NCBI GenBank assembly: GCA_945948535.1
Contig: CAMFBN010000014.1
Span: 1-55,293, forward strand
Reading direction: 5' to 3'
From: an uncultured Clostridia bacterium
GTDB lineage: Bacteria > Bacillota > Clostridia > Oscillospirales > Oscillospiraceae
DNA length: 55,293 nucleotides
Shown: in pieces, positions 23,755 to 30,548 of the stretch
Position numbering within the stretch: position 1 is the first letter of the stretch
How the letters are laid out: each line of letters starts with the position of its first letter
The notes under the pieces: generated by a model
Told to the model about the DNA's origin: nothing
Seen by the model: only the letters and a program-made list of their open reading frames with translations
Databases searched by the model: none
Position numbers and translations under genes: made by a program

Positions 23755-24654
23755 CTACCGTTCTGCCAATTCCTTTAGCGTTTCCCGCGTATCCACATCC
23801 ATCAGTTCCCACTTATCCCGGACGGGTTGCAGCCGCACCCGTTCGGGATATTTCTTTGCCAGAAATACGCCGCCCTTGCCCTCCGGCAGGGTACGCAGTT
23901 CATCGAAGGCCCACTGCGGGAACAACATCGGCGCGCCGGGCTGGTTTTCGAAAGCCGTGCGCCAAATGAAATTGGGTTCCCGCTGCCATGCGTTCACCAG
24001 AGCCTCTACGGTTTCCCGGCGCAGAAGGGGCTGATCTGCGGGGCAGAACAGGCAGCCGTCCACATCCCCCACTGCTTCCAGTCCAAGGCGGACGGTGTCG
24101 TTTCGGTTCGGCAAGTCATGAAGAACCACCTCAACACCCTGTTCCCGGCAAAATGCGGCAACGTCGGTGTGCCGGGTGACCACCACCCGGTGGGAAAACA
24201 GGCCCTCTGTCGCCGCCAGAATCCCGGCAATCATGGGCTGTCCCCGAAAGGATGCCACCAGCTTGTTGCCGCCGAACCGCTTTCCCATGCCCGATGCCAT
24301 AATTACACAGCCTGCCGTTTTTCCCGGGAAATACCGGGCATACAGCGCCCGGTTGGCCTGCACACAGGCGTCCCGATAGGCTTCGTATTTGCGCAGAAAG
24401 GCCCTGCCCTCCGGGGTCAGGGTGCTGCCGCCGCCGTCCTTTCCTCCGGCGGTGCGCTGGGTCAGCGGAAAGCCAAGGGCCCTTTCCGCCTGTTTGATAA
24501 GCTTCAGCGCCTTGCTGTAGGCCATCTCCATGGAGGCGGCGGCACAGCGCAGAGAGCCGGTTTCCTCCACCAGACGCAGCAGGCGGCAGGGGCCTTCGCC
24601 AAAGAATTTTTCCCCGTTATCGTCAACAATCTGGATTTTTGTCACTGGTTTCAT
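23755..24654 (-). CDS. ModE-type HTH fused to MocA-like nucleotidyltransferase
   Basis: A 299-residue fusion. Residues 1-100 form a ModE N-terminal winged helix (LLRLVEETGSLRCAAASMEM; LTQRTAGGKDGGGSTLTPEG). Residues 115-299 are a MobA/MocA-type NTP-transferase: CVIMASGMGKRFGGNKLVAS at the nucleotide site and FCPADQPLLRRE with the metal-binding DQP. MocA enzymes add CMP to molybdopterin for hydroxylases of the xanthine dehydrogenase family, which matches the enzyme encoded nearby. The helix-turn-helix could make the enzyme also a regulator. It lies upstream of yqeC on the minus strand's far side, with a palindromic repeat between. Confidence 0.88.
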   Translation of the reverse strand: MKPVTKIQIVDDNGEKFFGEGPCRLLRLVEETGSLRCAAASMEMAYSKALKLIKQAERALGFPLTQRTAGGKDGGGSTLTPEGRAFLRKYEAYRDACVQANRALYARYFPGKTAGCVIMASGMGKRFGGNKLVASFRGQPMIAGILAATEGLFSHRVVVTRHTDVAAFCREQGVEVVLHDLPNRNDTVRLGLEAVGDVDGCLFCPADQPLLRRETVEALVNAWQREPNFIWRTAFENQPGAPMLFPQWAFDELRTLPEGKGGVFLAKKYPERVRLQPVRDKWELMDVDTRETLKELAER

Positions 24655-24697
24655 TCTGTTCCCTTTTTCATATATCGGCTAAAGGATTATTTATCTT

Positions 24698-24727
24698 CGT
24701 AGGGCGGGGTCATGACCCCGCCCTACG
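24698..24727. repeat. Perfect 30-bp palindromic repeat, copy 1
   Basis: Half-site CGTAGGGCGGGGTCA followed directly by its exact complement. Identical copies are at 39353-39382 and 46667-46696, and a decayed one starts at 49003. It sits between two genes in the same direction. Confidence 0.95.
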
Positions 24728-24737
24728 ATGGCATTCC

Positions 24738-25349
24738 TTAATCAGATAAAGAATAATTTATCAGCGCAAGCAGTTCCTTCTTCTGTTCTTCCGTCCCCCC
24801 GGCTGGATATACGGAGATTCTCCTGTGCTTTTTCTGCAGGGGGCGCAAATAGCCCTCCCGCACCAGTCTGGCGATGTGTGCCAACGTTATTATGGTATCA
24901 TCGTCAGCACCAAGGCAGGCCTTCACCAGTTCCGGTCGGTGGGACACCTCCCCCAAGGGCTTCCCCAAAGCCCGCAAGCCGAAGACCACCACGATTTCCT
25001 CCGCATTCTCCGGGAGCACCGGTTCCGTGGCATTGGGGAATTTGATGGGCTTACGACCCGAGCCATCAGCCTCCACCAGTACCACATCCGCGTGGGCGCA
25101 GACCTTTGCATAGGTTTCCGGCGAAAGAGAACAAATTTTCTCCCCCTCCGGAACCCCCGCCATCACATAGCCCCGCCGGTTCAGTTCCCCAAGGATGGTG
25201 TCGGGGTCATCGGACAGCACCGTGTCCGGCTCGATGAACATATGGGTGGAGGTGGTGACAAACACCGTTTTTCCCTCGGCCCGGAAAGCCGCCGCCTGTT
25301 CATGAATCAGAGTGGTCTTCCCCCCGGCGCCCACAAAAGCATGAATCAT
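24738..25349 (-). CDS. yqeC: Selenium cofactor biosynthesis protein YqeC
   Basis: A 203-residue P-loop protein. The start MIHAFVGAGGKTTLI carries the Walker A loop (GAGGKTT), and VVLVEADGSGRKPIKFP is the conserved mid-protein signature. YqeC proteins co-occur with selenium-dependent molybdenum hydroxylases and are thought to act in making or inserting the labile selenium cofactor. The ATG at 25349 overlaps the stop of yqeB by four bases (ATGA), so the two are coupled. It is the last gene of the minus-strand Se/Mo operon. Confidence 0.9.
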   Translation of the reverse strand: MIHAFVGAGGKTTLIHEQAAAFRAEGKTVFVTTSTHMFIEPDTVLSDDPDTILGELNRRGYVMAGVPEGEKICSLSPETYAKVCAHADVVLVEADGSGRKPIKFPNATEPVLPENAEEIVVVFGLRALGKPLGEVSHRPELVKACLGADDDTIITLAHIARLVREGYLRPLQKKHRRISVYPAGGTEEQKKELLALINYSLSD

Positions 25350-26167
25350 AGCCTGCTCCTCAAATACAGAATCGCTTCCAGCACCCCGCCGGCAATGCAC
25401 CGGGCTTTGTCGGAAATGGTAAAGCAGTTGTCAAATTCTTCGATTCTCGGGTCGATATCCGCGATTTTGAAGCCCTGCGTTACCGGGTAGCCGTCCCGAA
25501 TCAGGCCCCGGAGCAGGCCGGATATGGCGGCAGTCACCGGGATTTCTCCATTTATTGTCTCCACCAGGGCGATGGTCTGGCCCCTTTCTACGGTGTCGGT
25601 GATTTTGGATACATTCCGCAGAATCCCCGCCGCCGGGCTGTGGATGACCCGCTCCTTGCCGAAGCCTGCGATGATGCCGGGGATGCCGGTGTTGGGGGCG
25701 GCGGAGCCGGAATAGAGCACCTTTCCCAGATTGTGGCCGCGTTTTGTCTCCACCACCGCGTCCACGTCCGTCCCCGCCGTGAAGCCCGGGCCTAAGCCTA
25801 CCGTGATGGGAGCCATGCCCCGATGGGTACCCAGATTTTTCTTGGCGAGAATGGCATCCACCACCGCCAAAGGCCGAAACCGGGCAATGCTCTCCCCTTC
25901 CGGGTCAATCAGCATGGCGATCTTTCCGGCTTTCAGCAGTGATTCCGCTTCTTCCCCGGTTCCGGCAAGGGTACAGGTCACCCCTTCCACGGTCTGCGCC
26001 CCCTGATACACCGCTTCCGAAAAGGCCACGTTCCGGCGGATTGCGGAAGGGTTTTTTGTTTCCAGCACCAGCACGGGAAAGCCGCACCGGTGGAGCTTGT
26101 AAATCGTGCCGGTGGCAAGGTCGCCGCCGCCCCGGACGATGATGAGTTTTTCCGTTATTCCAGACAT
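25346..26167 (-). CDS. yqeB: Selenium-dependent Mo hydroxylase system protein YqeB (EF2563 family)
   Basis: A 273-residue protein of the EF2563/YqeB family. It opens with a Rossmann-like motif (LIIVRGGGDLATGTIYKLHR) and shows the family core (NLGTHRGMAPITVGLGPGFT and VDAVVETKRGHNLG). The role is in maturation of selenium-dependent molybdenum hydroxylases; the chemical step is not known. The start MSGITEK at 26167 is taken because the long upstream extension of the open frame is the shadow of selD, with which it overlaps by 13 bases. Coupled at its end to yqeC. Confidence 0.9.
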   Translation of the reverse strand: MSGITEKLIIVRGGGDLATGTIYKLHRCGFPVLVLETKNPSAIRRNVAFSEAVYQGAQTVEGVTCTLAGTGEEAESLLKAGKIAMLIDPEGESIARFRPLAVVDAILAKKNLGTHRGMAPITVGLGPGFTAGTDVDAVVETKRGHNLGKVLYSGSAAPNTGIPGIIAGFGKERVIHSPAAGILRNVSKITDTVERGQTIALVETINGEIPVTAAISGLLRGLIRDGYPVTQGFKIADIDPRIEEFDNCFTISDKARCIAGGVLEAILYLRSRL

Positions 26168-27192
26168 AGAAAGGCGTCTTCCTTTTCCGTAACATAGCCC
26201 ACAATGGCCGCTTGCGGAATGTGATCCCGCAGTTTCCGCAGACAGTCCTGCGCGTCCTTTTCCGGCAGGGCAAACAGCAGGCCGCCGCTGGTCTGGGGGT
26301 CGTAGAGAATGTCCTGCATGGCAAGGCTGACTTCCCGGCGCAGCTTCACGCCGCCGCCAGCGTACTGCCGGTTCCGGTAGGCCCCCGCAGGCACCAGCCC
26401 CATGGAGGCAAATTCCAGCGCTTCCCCATGATAGGGCACGGAATCCACCGTAATGTGCAGCGTGCAATTGCTCCCCTGTGCCATTTCATAGCCGTGGCCC
26501 AACAGGGAAAAGCCGGTAATGTCGGTGCAGCTGTGCACCGGATAGGTTACCATAATATCCCGCGAAGTTTTGTTCAGAGCCGCCATCTGGGCATGGATTT
26601 TTTTCAGAATTTCGCCGCCTGCCAGTTCGGCTTTTGCCGCCGTGGTAAGGATACCGATGCCCAGGGGCTTGGTCAGAATCAGCACATCTCCGGGTTGGGC
26701 GTTACTGTTGGTCAGCACCTTTTTCGGGTGCACAAAGCCGGACACGGCAAGGCCGTAAATTGGTTCCGCCCCGCGAATGGTGTGCCCGCCGGTGATGATG
26801 GCCCCCGCCTCGTAGGCCGCGTCATAGCCGCCCCGGAGGATTTCCCGGATGGCTTCCTCGGGCATCCCTTCCGCGGCGCAGAGAATGTTCAGCGCCAGCT
26901 TGGGCTCGCCGCCCATGGCGTAGACGTCGCTCATGGCATTGACGGCGGCGATTCTTCCATAGAGGAAGGGGTCGTCCACGATGGGCGGGAAAAAGTCAGT
27001 GGTCTGAATCAGAGCGGTGTTCTCGTCCAGCACGTAGACGCTGGCATCGTCGCTCTTGTCATAGCCCACAATGAGACGGGGGTCTGCGTGGGTCTGAAAG
27101 CCCGTTAGCATTTTTGCCAGCGTCCCCGCCCCCAGCTTCGCCCCGCAGCCGGCACAGCTTGCCAGCTTTGTCAGCTTCACTTCCGTCTCCAT
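26155..27192 (-). CDS. selD: Selenide, water dikinase SelD
   Basis: A 345-residue selenophosphate synthase, which makes selenophosphate from selenide and ATP. The active site is ASCAGCGAKLG with C16 and K19; it is a cysteine, not selenocysteine, version. The ATP-binding loop region (DDASVYVLDENTALIQTTDF) and the AIR-synthase-like fold (YAMGGEPKLALNILC; GGHTIRGAEPIYGLAVSGF) follow. No selA, selB or Sec tRNA is seen in the window, so the selenophosphate may serve mainly the labile Se cofactor of the molybdenum hydroxylase, the known orphan SelD situation. Start ATG 27192 follows one base after the yedF stop. Confidence 0.95.
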   Translation of the reverse strand: METEVKLTKLASCAGCGAKLGAGTLAKMLTGFQTHADPRLIVGYDKSDDASVYVLDENTALIQTTDFFPPIVDDPFLYGRIAAVNAMSDVYAMGGEPKLALNILCAAEGMPEEAIREILRGGYDAAYEAGAIITGGHTIRGAEPIYGLAVSGFVHPKKVLTNSNAQPGDVLILTKPLGIGILTTAAKAELAGGEILKKIHAQMAALNKTSRDIMVTYPVHSCTDITGFSLLGHGYEMAQGSNCTLHITVDSVPYHGEALEFASMGLVPAGAYRNRQYAGGGVKLRREVSLAMQDILYDPQTSGGLLFALPEKDAQDCLRKLRDHIPQAAIVGYVTEKEDAFLCLE

Positions 27193-27193
27193 A

Positions 27194-27799
27194 TCAGGGC
27201 CTGATGATGGTCGTCGCGGACGCCATTCGCTCCACAATATCGTACATATTGGTAACGCCGCCAACCATCAGCTTCTCCTTCAGGCCGTAAAAGTCCAGAC
27301 AGGTGCCGCAGGTGAGAATAGTCACGCCCTCGGATTCCAGCAGCTTCAGGTCTTCCAGCGTGTCCGCGCCCTCGGTGGTGAGGTACGCGCCGGTGTTGTA
27401 GCACAGGATGGTCTCCGGCAGGGTGTCCTGCTTGGTCAGGGCAAAGACAAAGGCCTTCATCAGGGCCTTGCCCAGCTTTTCCTCGCCGGTGCCCATGGTG
27501 TTGGCGGACAGCACCACCAGCATTCCCTTCTTCCGGGCATCCACAGCACAGGAAATCTCCGGCTCCGGCTTTTCCTCCCCGCCGATGTGCATAGTGACGG
27601 TGAATTCTTTGTCGCTCAGCTTTTCGCCTGTGGCGGGAAAGCCCATATGCTCAGCAAACCGCTGCAAATTCTGGACGGCGATCTCATTATCCACCCGGAC
27701 AATCAGCGTATCGCCGGGGTGCAGGCTTTCGGCGGCCTTCTTGGCGTTGACAACGGGCAGCGGGCAGGCCATGCCCCGGGCATCTACCATTTTTTCCAT
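27194..27799 (-). CDS. yedF: Selenium metabolism protein YedF
   Basis: A 201-residue two-domain protein. Residues 1-72 form a TusA/SirA domain with the sulfur-relay CPxP motif (DARGMACPLPVVNAKKA, Cys at residue 12). Residues about 90-201 form a DsrE/F-like domain with CGTCLDFYGLKEKLMVGG near the end. YedF proteins of this fused kind always accompany SelD and likely hand selenium from a desulfurase/selenocysteine lyase to SelD. The neighbouring genes are exactly these two partners. Start MEKMVDARG at 27799, immediately after the cysteine desulfurase gene. Confidence 0.93.
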   Translation of the reverse strand: MEKMVDARGMACPLPVVNAKKAAESLHPGDTLIVRVDNEIAVQNLQRFAEHMGFPATGEKLSDKEFTVTMHIGGEEKPEPEISCAVDARKKGMLVVLSANTMGTGEEKLGKALMKAFVFALTKQDTLPETILCYNTGAYLTTEGADTLEDLKLLESEGVTILTCGTCLDFYGLKEKLMVGGVTNMYDIVERMASATTIIRP

Positions 27800-27801
27800 A
27801 T

Positions 27802-28941
27802 TTATTCCTCCTGAGCGATTTCCCGCAGGGCGGCAATCGCGGTATTGATTTGCTCCATCGTGTTGTAATGAGAAAAGCTGAACCGGACGGCGCCCCGCTG
27901 TCCTGTCCCCAGGGCGTCGTGGAGCAGGGGCGCGCAGTGGGCGCCGGGACGGGTGGCGATGCCAAATGTCGAGAATAGAGCGTCACTGACCTGGGCGGAA
28001 TCGTAATCCCGGACATTCAGGCTCACAATGGGGCAGCGTTCCTGCTGGGAAAAGTCGCCGTAGACGGTGATGCCGGGGATATGCTTCACGCCCTCATAGA
28101 ATGCCCACGTGAAATCCAGTTCTTTCTGGCGGAGGGTGTCGATTCCCCTTTCCAGTAACCAACGCACCCCGGCATTCAATCCGGCAAGGCCGTGGGCGTT
28201 CAGGGTTCCCGCTTCCAGCGCCGTGGGCATCTGAGCAGGGTGAACCTTATTGTGGGAATGGACGCCGCTGCCACCGGTGAGCAGAGGGCGAACCGTCACG
28301 CCCTCCCGGACATACAGGCCCCCCGTCCCCTGCGGCCCCAGCAGCCCCTTGTGTCCCGTAAAGCAAAGAATGTCGATGTGCATTTCTTGTACGTCAATGG
28401 GAAATACCCCCGCCGTCTGGGACGCATCCACCACAAACAGCAGTCCATATCGCTGTGCAATGGCCCCGATGCGCCCAATGTCCAGCAGATTTCCCGTCAG
28501 ATTGGAGCCGTGGGTGCAGACAATCGCCCGGGTATTGTCCCGGATGGCGGCCTCAAAACCGCCATAGTCAATCCGGCCCTGCCGATCGGCTGGCAGAATG
28601 GTCAGCGCCACCCCATGCCCTTCCAGCTCGTACAGAGGCCGCAGGACGGAGTTGTGCTCCATGGCGGTGGTCATCACGTGGTCGCCGGGGTTCAAAATTC
28701 CCTTGATGGCGGTGTTCAGGGCCTGCGTTGCGTTGGCAGTGAAGGCGATTCGCGCCGGGTTTTCGGCGTGGAACAGTTGGGCAAGGGTGCAGCGGGCTTC
28801 GTAGACTGCCCGGGACGCCGCCATGGCCGGTTCGTGGACGCCCCGTCCGGGGTTTCCAAAGGTGGTCATGGCCTGCATGACGGCATCCTTCACCGCTTCG
28901 GGTTTTTGCAGCGTGGTCGCCGCGTTGTCAAAATAAATCAT
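27802..28941 (-). CDS. Class V aminotransferase / cysteine desulfurase (EF2568 type)
   Basis: A 379-residue PLP enzyme of the NifS/SufS superfamily. The start MIYFDNAATTLQKPEAV is typical. The PLP lysine lies in CFTGHKGLLGPQGTGGLYV (about residue 200), and the active-site cysteine loop near the end reads TRPGAHCAPLLHDALG. This subfamily (TIGR01977 type) travels with selenium-dependent molybdenum hydroxylases and probably releases selenium from selenocysteine, or sulfur from cysteine, for YedF and SelD. It follows the DUF3343 gene closely and precedes yedF by two bases. Confidence 0.92.
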   Translation of the reverse strand: MIYFDNAATTLQKPEAVKDAVMQAMTTFGNPGRGVHEPAMAASRAVYEARCTLAQLFHAENPARIAFTANATQALNTAIKGILNPGDHVMTTAMEHNSVLRPLYELEGHGVALTILPADRQGRIDYGGFEAAIRDNTRAIVCTHGSNLTGNLLDIGRIGAIAQRYGLLFVVDASQTAGVFPIDVQEMHIDILCFTGHKGLLGPQGTGGLYVREGVTVRPLLTGGSGVHSHNKVHPAQMPTALEAGTLNAHGLAGLNAGVRWLLERGIDTLRQKELDFTWAFYEGVKHIPGITVYGDFSQQERCPIVSLNVRDYDSAQVSDALFSTFGIATRPGAHCAPLLHDALGTGQRGAVRFSFSHYNTMEQINTAIAALREIAQEE

Positions 28942-28948
28942 CGTATCC

Positions 28949-29185
28949 TCACACCATCAGGCGGTACACGCCCTGAACGGGAATCCCGGCGGTGTTCAGC
29001 GCATGGGTCAGTGCTTCCGCCAGCCCCGGCTCCGCGCACCAGGCCAGCCCGCAGTCCGCCGTGATTTCTCCCGGCACCGGAATCATCCGCCCGCCAAGGT
29101 TTTCGGCTTTGCACAGGGCTTCCATCGCCATGGCATCCGTGGTAGTGTGGAAGGTGAACACCACCCTTTCCTGTTTTTGTATCAT
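28949..29185 (-). CDS. DUF3343 protein
   Basis: A 78-residue protein of the DUF3343 family, small proteins found with Se/Mo hydroxylase clusters. It has a beta-alpha start (RVVFTFHTTTDAMAMEAL) and the conserved middle (RMIPVPGEITADCGLAWC) with two cysteines that could carry sulfur or selenium. Function unproven; a selenium-carrier or putative Se/S-binding role fits the operon. The ATG 29185 follows GAGG. First gene of the minus-strand operon. Confidence 0.85.
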   Translation of the reverse strand: MIQKQERVVFTFHTTTDAMAMEALCKAENLGGRMIPVPGEITADCGLAWCAEPGLAEALTHALNTAGIPVQGVYRLMV

Positions 29186-29219
29186 AAGCGCCTCGTTGTA
29201 GTTTTGAAAGTATAACGGT

Positions 29220-29264
29220 ATTATAACAAATTCCCTTCCCAAAATCAACAGATACTGCTATAAT
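29220..29264. promoter_or_regulatory. Divergent promoters of the Se/Mo maturation operon and hydroxylase operon
   Basis: Minus strand: TTGATT (29243-29248), 17 bases, TATAAT (29220-29225). Plus strand: -10 TATAAT (29259-29264) with a weak TTCCCA 17 bases before it. The back-to-back layout suggests the enzyme and its maturation factors are controlled together. Confidence 0.65.
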
Positions 29265-29308
29265 ATAGCCGTAAGCCTATGCAAACCAACCGAAAAGGAG
29301 CATTTTCG

Positions 29309-30082
29309 ATGATTACCATACAGAAATATGTCCGGGCCCAGAGTCTGGAGGAGGCCTGGCAGCTGAACCAGAGCAAACGAAACCGCATTGTGGGCGGAAT
29401 GCTGTGGCTGCGGCTGGGCCGGGGCGGCGTGGGCACCGCCATCGACCTGTGTGATTTAGGGCTGAATACCATTGAAGAGACGGAAGACACCTTTTCCATC
29501 GGCGCCATGGCTACCCTGCGGCAGTTGGAGCAGCACGAGGGGCTGAACGCCTATTGCGGCGGCGCGGTGAGAAACGCCGTGCAGGACATCGTGGGCGTGC
29601 AGTTCCGGAACATGGCCACCATCGGCGGCAGTCTCTGGGGCCGGTTCGGCTTTTCCGATGTGCTCACCGTGTTCCTAGCCATGGACTGTCAGGTGGAGCT
29701 GTACAAGGGCGGCATTGTTTCTCTGGAAGACTTTGCGGACATGAAAAAGGACAACGACATTCTGGTACGGCTGATTGTGAAGAAAACCCCCGGTAAGATG
29801 GTCTACACCGCCATGCGCAATCAGCGGACGGATTTTCCCGTCATCACCTGCGCCCTGTCGAATATTGGCGGGGAATACCGGGCGGTCATCGGCGCGCGGC
29901 CTGCCAAGGCCATGGTCATCCGGGACGAAAAGCACCTGCTGCCCGGTGATGCAAAGGCCTTTGCCGCCTATGCGGCGGAAAACGCCCCCGTGGACAGCAA
30001 TATTCGCGGCAGCGCCGCCTACCGCACCCACCTGATCCGGGTGCTTGTGGAGCGGGCCGCAAAGGAACTGGGAGGAATGTAA
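29309..30082 (+). CDS. Molybdenum hydroxylase FAD-binding subunit
   Basis: A 257-residue subunit of the xanthine dehydrogenase type (CoxM/XdhB). The FAD-binding segment appears as RIVGGMLWLRLGRGG near residue 22 and FRNMATIGGSLWGRFGFSDV at about 100-120. The C-terminal part is the CO-dehydrogenase flavoprotein fold. It passes electrons from the Fe-S subunit to FAD and NAD(P) or another acceptor. ATG 29309 follows AAAAGGAG. The gene abuts the iron-sulfur subunit gene with no gap, so the three subunits are one operon. Confidence 0.9.
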   Translation: MITIQKYVRAQSLEEAWQLNQSKRNRIVGGMLWLRLGRGGVGTAIDLCDLGLNTIEETEDTFSIGAMATLRQLEQHEGLNAYCGGAVRNAVQDIVGVQFRNMATIGGSLWGRFGFSDVLTVFLAMDCQVELYKGGIVSLEDFADMKKDNDILVRLIVKKTPGKMVYTAMRNQRTDFPVITCALSNIGGEYRAVIGARPAKAMVIRDEKHLLPGDAKAFAAYAAENAPVDSNIRGSAAYRTHLIRVLVERAAKELGGM

Positions 30083-30538
30083 ATGGACATCAAGCTGAAA
30101 CTCAACGGAAAAGCGATTTCCGCCCAGTGTGACGCCGACACCATTCTGCTGGACTTCTTAAGAGAGAGAGGCTGCTACAGCGTCAAGCGGGGCTGCGACA
30201 CCTCCAACTGTGGCCTGTGCACCGTGCTGATGGACGGCAAGCCCATCCTGTCCTGCTCCATGCTGGCGGCCCGGGCCGACGGCCACAGCATCCAGACGCT
30301 GGAGGGGTTACAGGAGGAAGCCGCCGACTTTGTGGGCTTCATCGCCGATCAGGGCGCGGATCAGTGCGGCTTCTGCAACCCCGGCTTTGTGATGAACACC
30401 ATCGCCCTGCTGCGGGAGAATCCCGACCCCACCGACGACGAAATCAGGGCCTATCTTGCGGGCAACCTGTGCCGCTGCTCCGGCTATGATGGGCAGCTCC
30501 GGGGCATCCGCAGCTACTTAAACAGTCGCAAGGGCTAA
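30083..30538 (+). CDS. Molybdenum hydroxylase 2Fe-2S subunit
   Basis: A 151-residue iron-sulfur subunit. The N-terminal ferredoxin-like cluster is ligated by VKRGCDTSNCGLCTVLMDGK and the later LSC; the second cluster by DQCGFCNPGFVMNT and NLCRCSGYDG. Both patterns are complete. It connects the molybdenum centre to the FAD subunit. Starts directly after the FAD subunit stop. Confidence 0.95.
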   Translation: MDIKLKLNGKAISAQCDADTILLDFLRERGCYSVKRGCDTSNCGLCTVLMDGKPILSCSMLAARADGHSIQTLEGLQEEAADFVGFIADQGADQCGFCNPGFVMNTIALLRENPDPTDDEIRAYLAGNLCRCSGYDGQLRGIRSYLNSRKG

Positions 30539-30548
30539 GGAGGACACT

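Noticed and set aside
26155..27192. Selenocysteine (in-frame TGA) in SelD
   Set aside because: The active-site position encodes cysteine; no in-frame TGA interrupts the gene.
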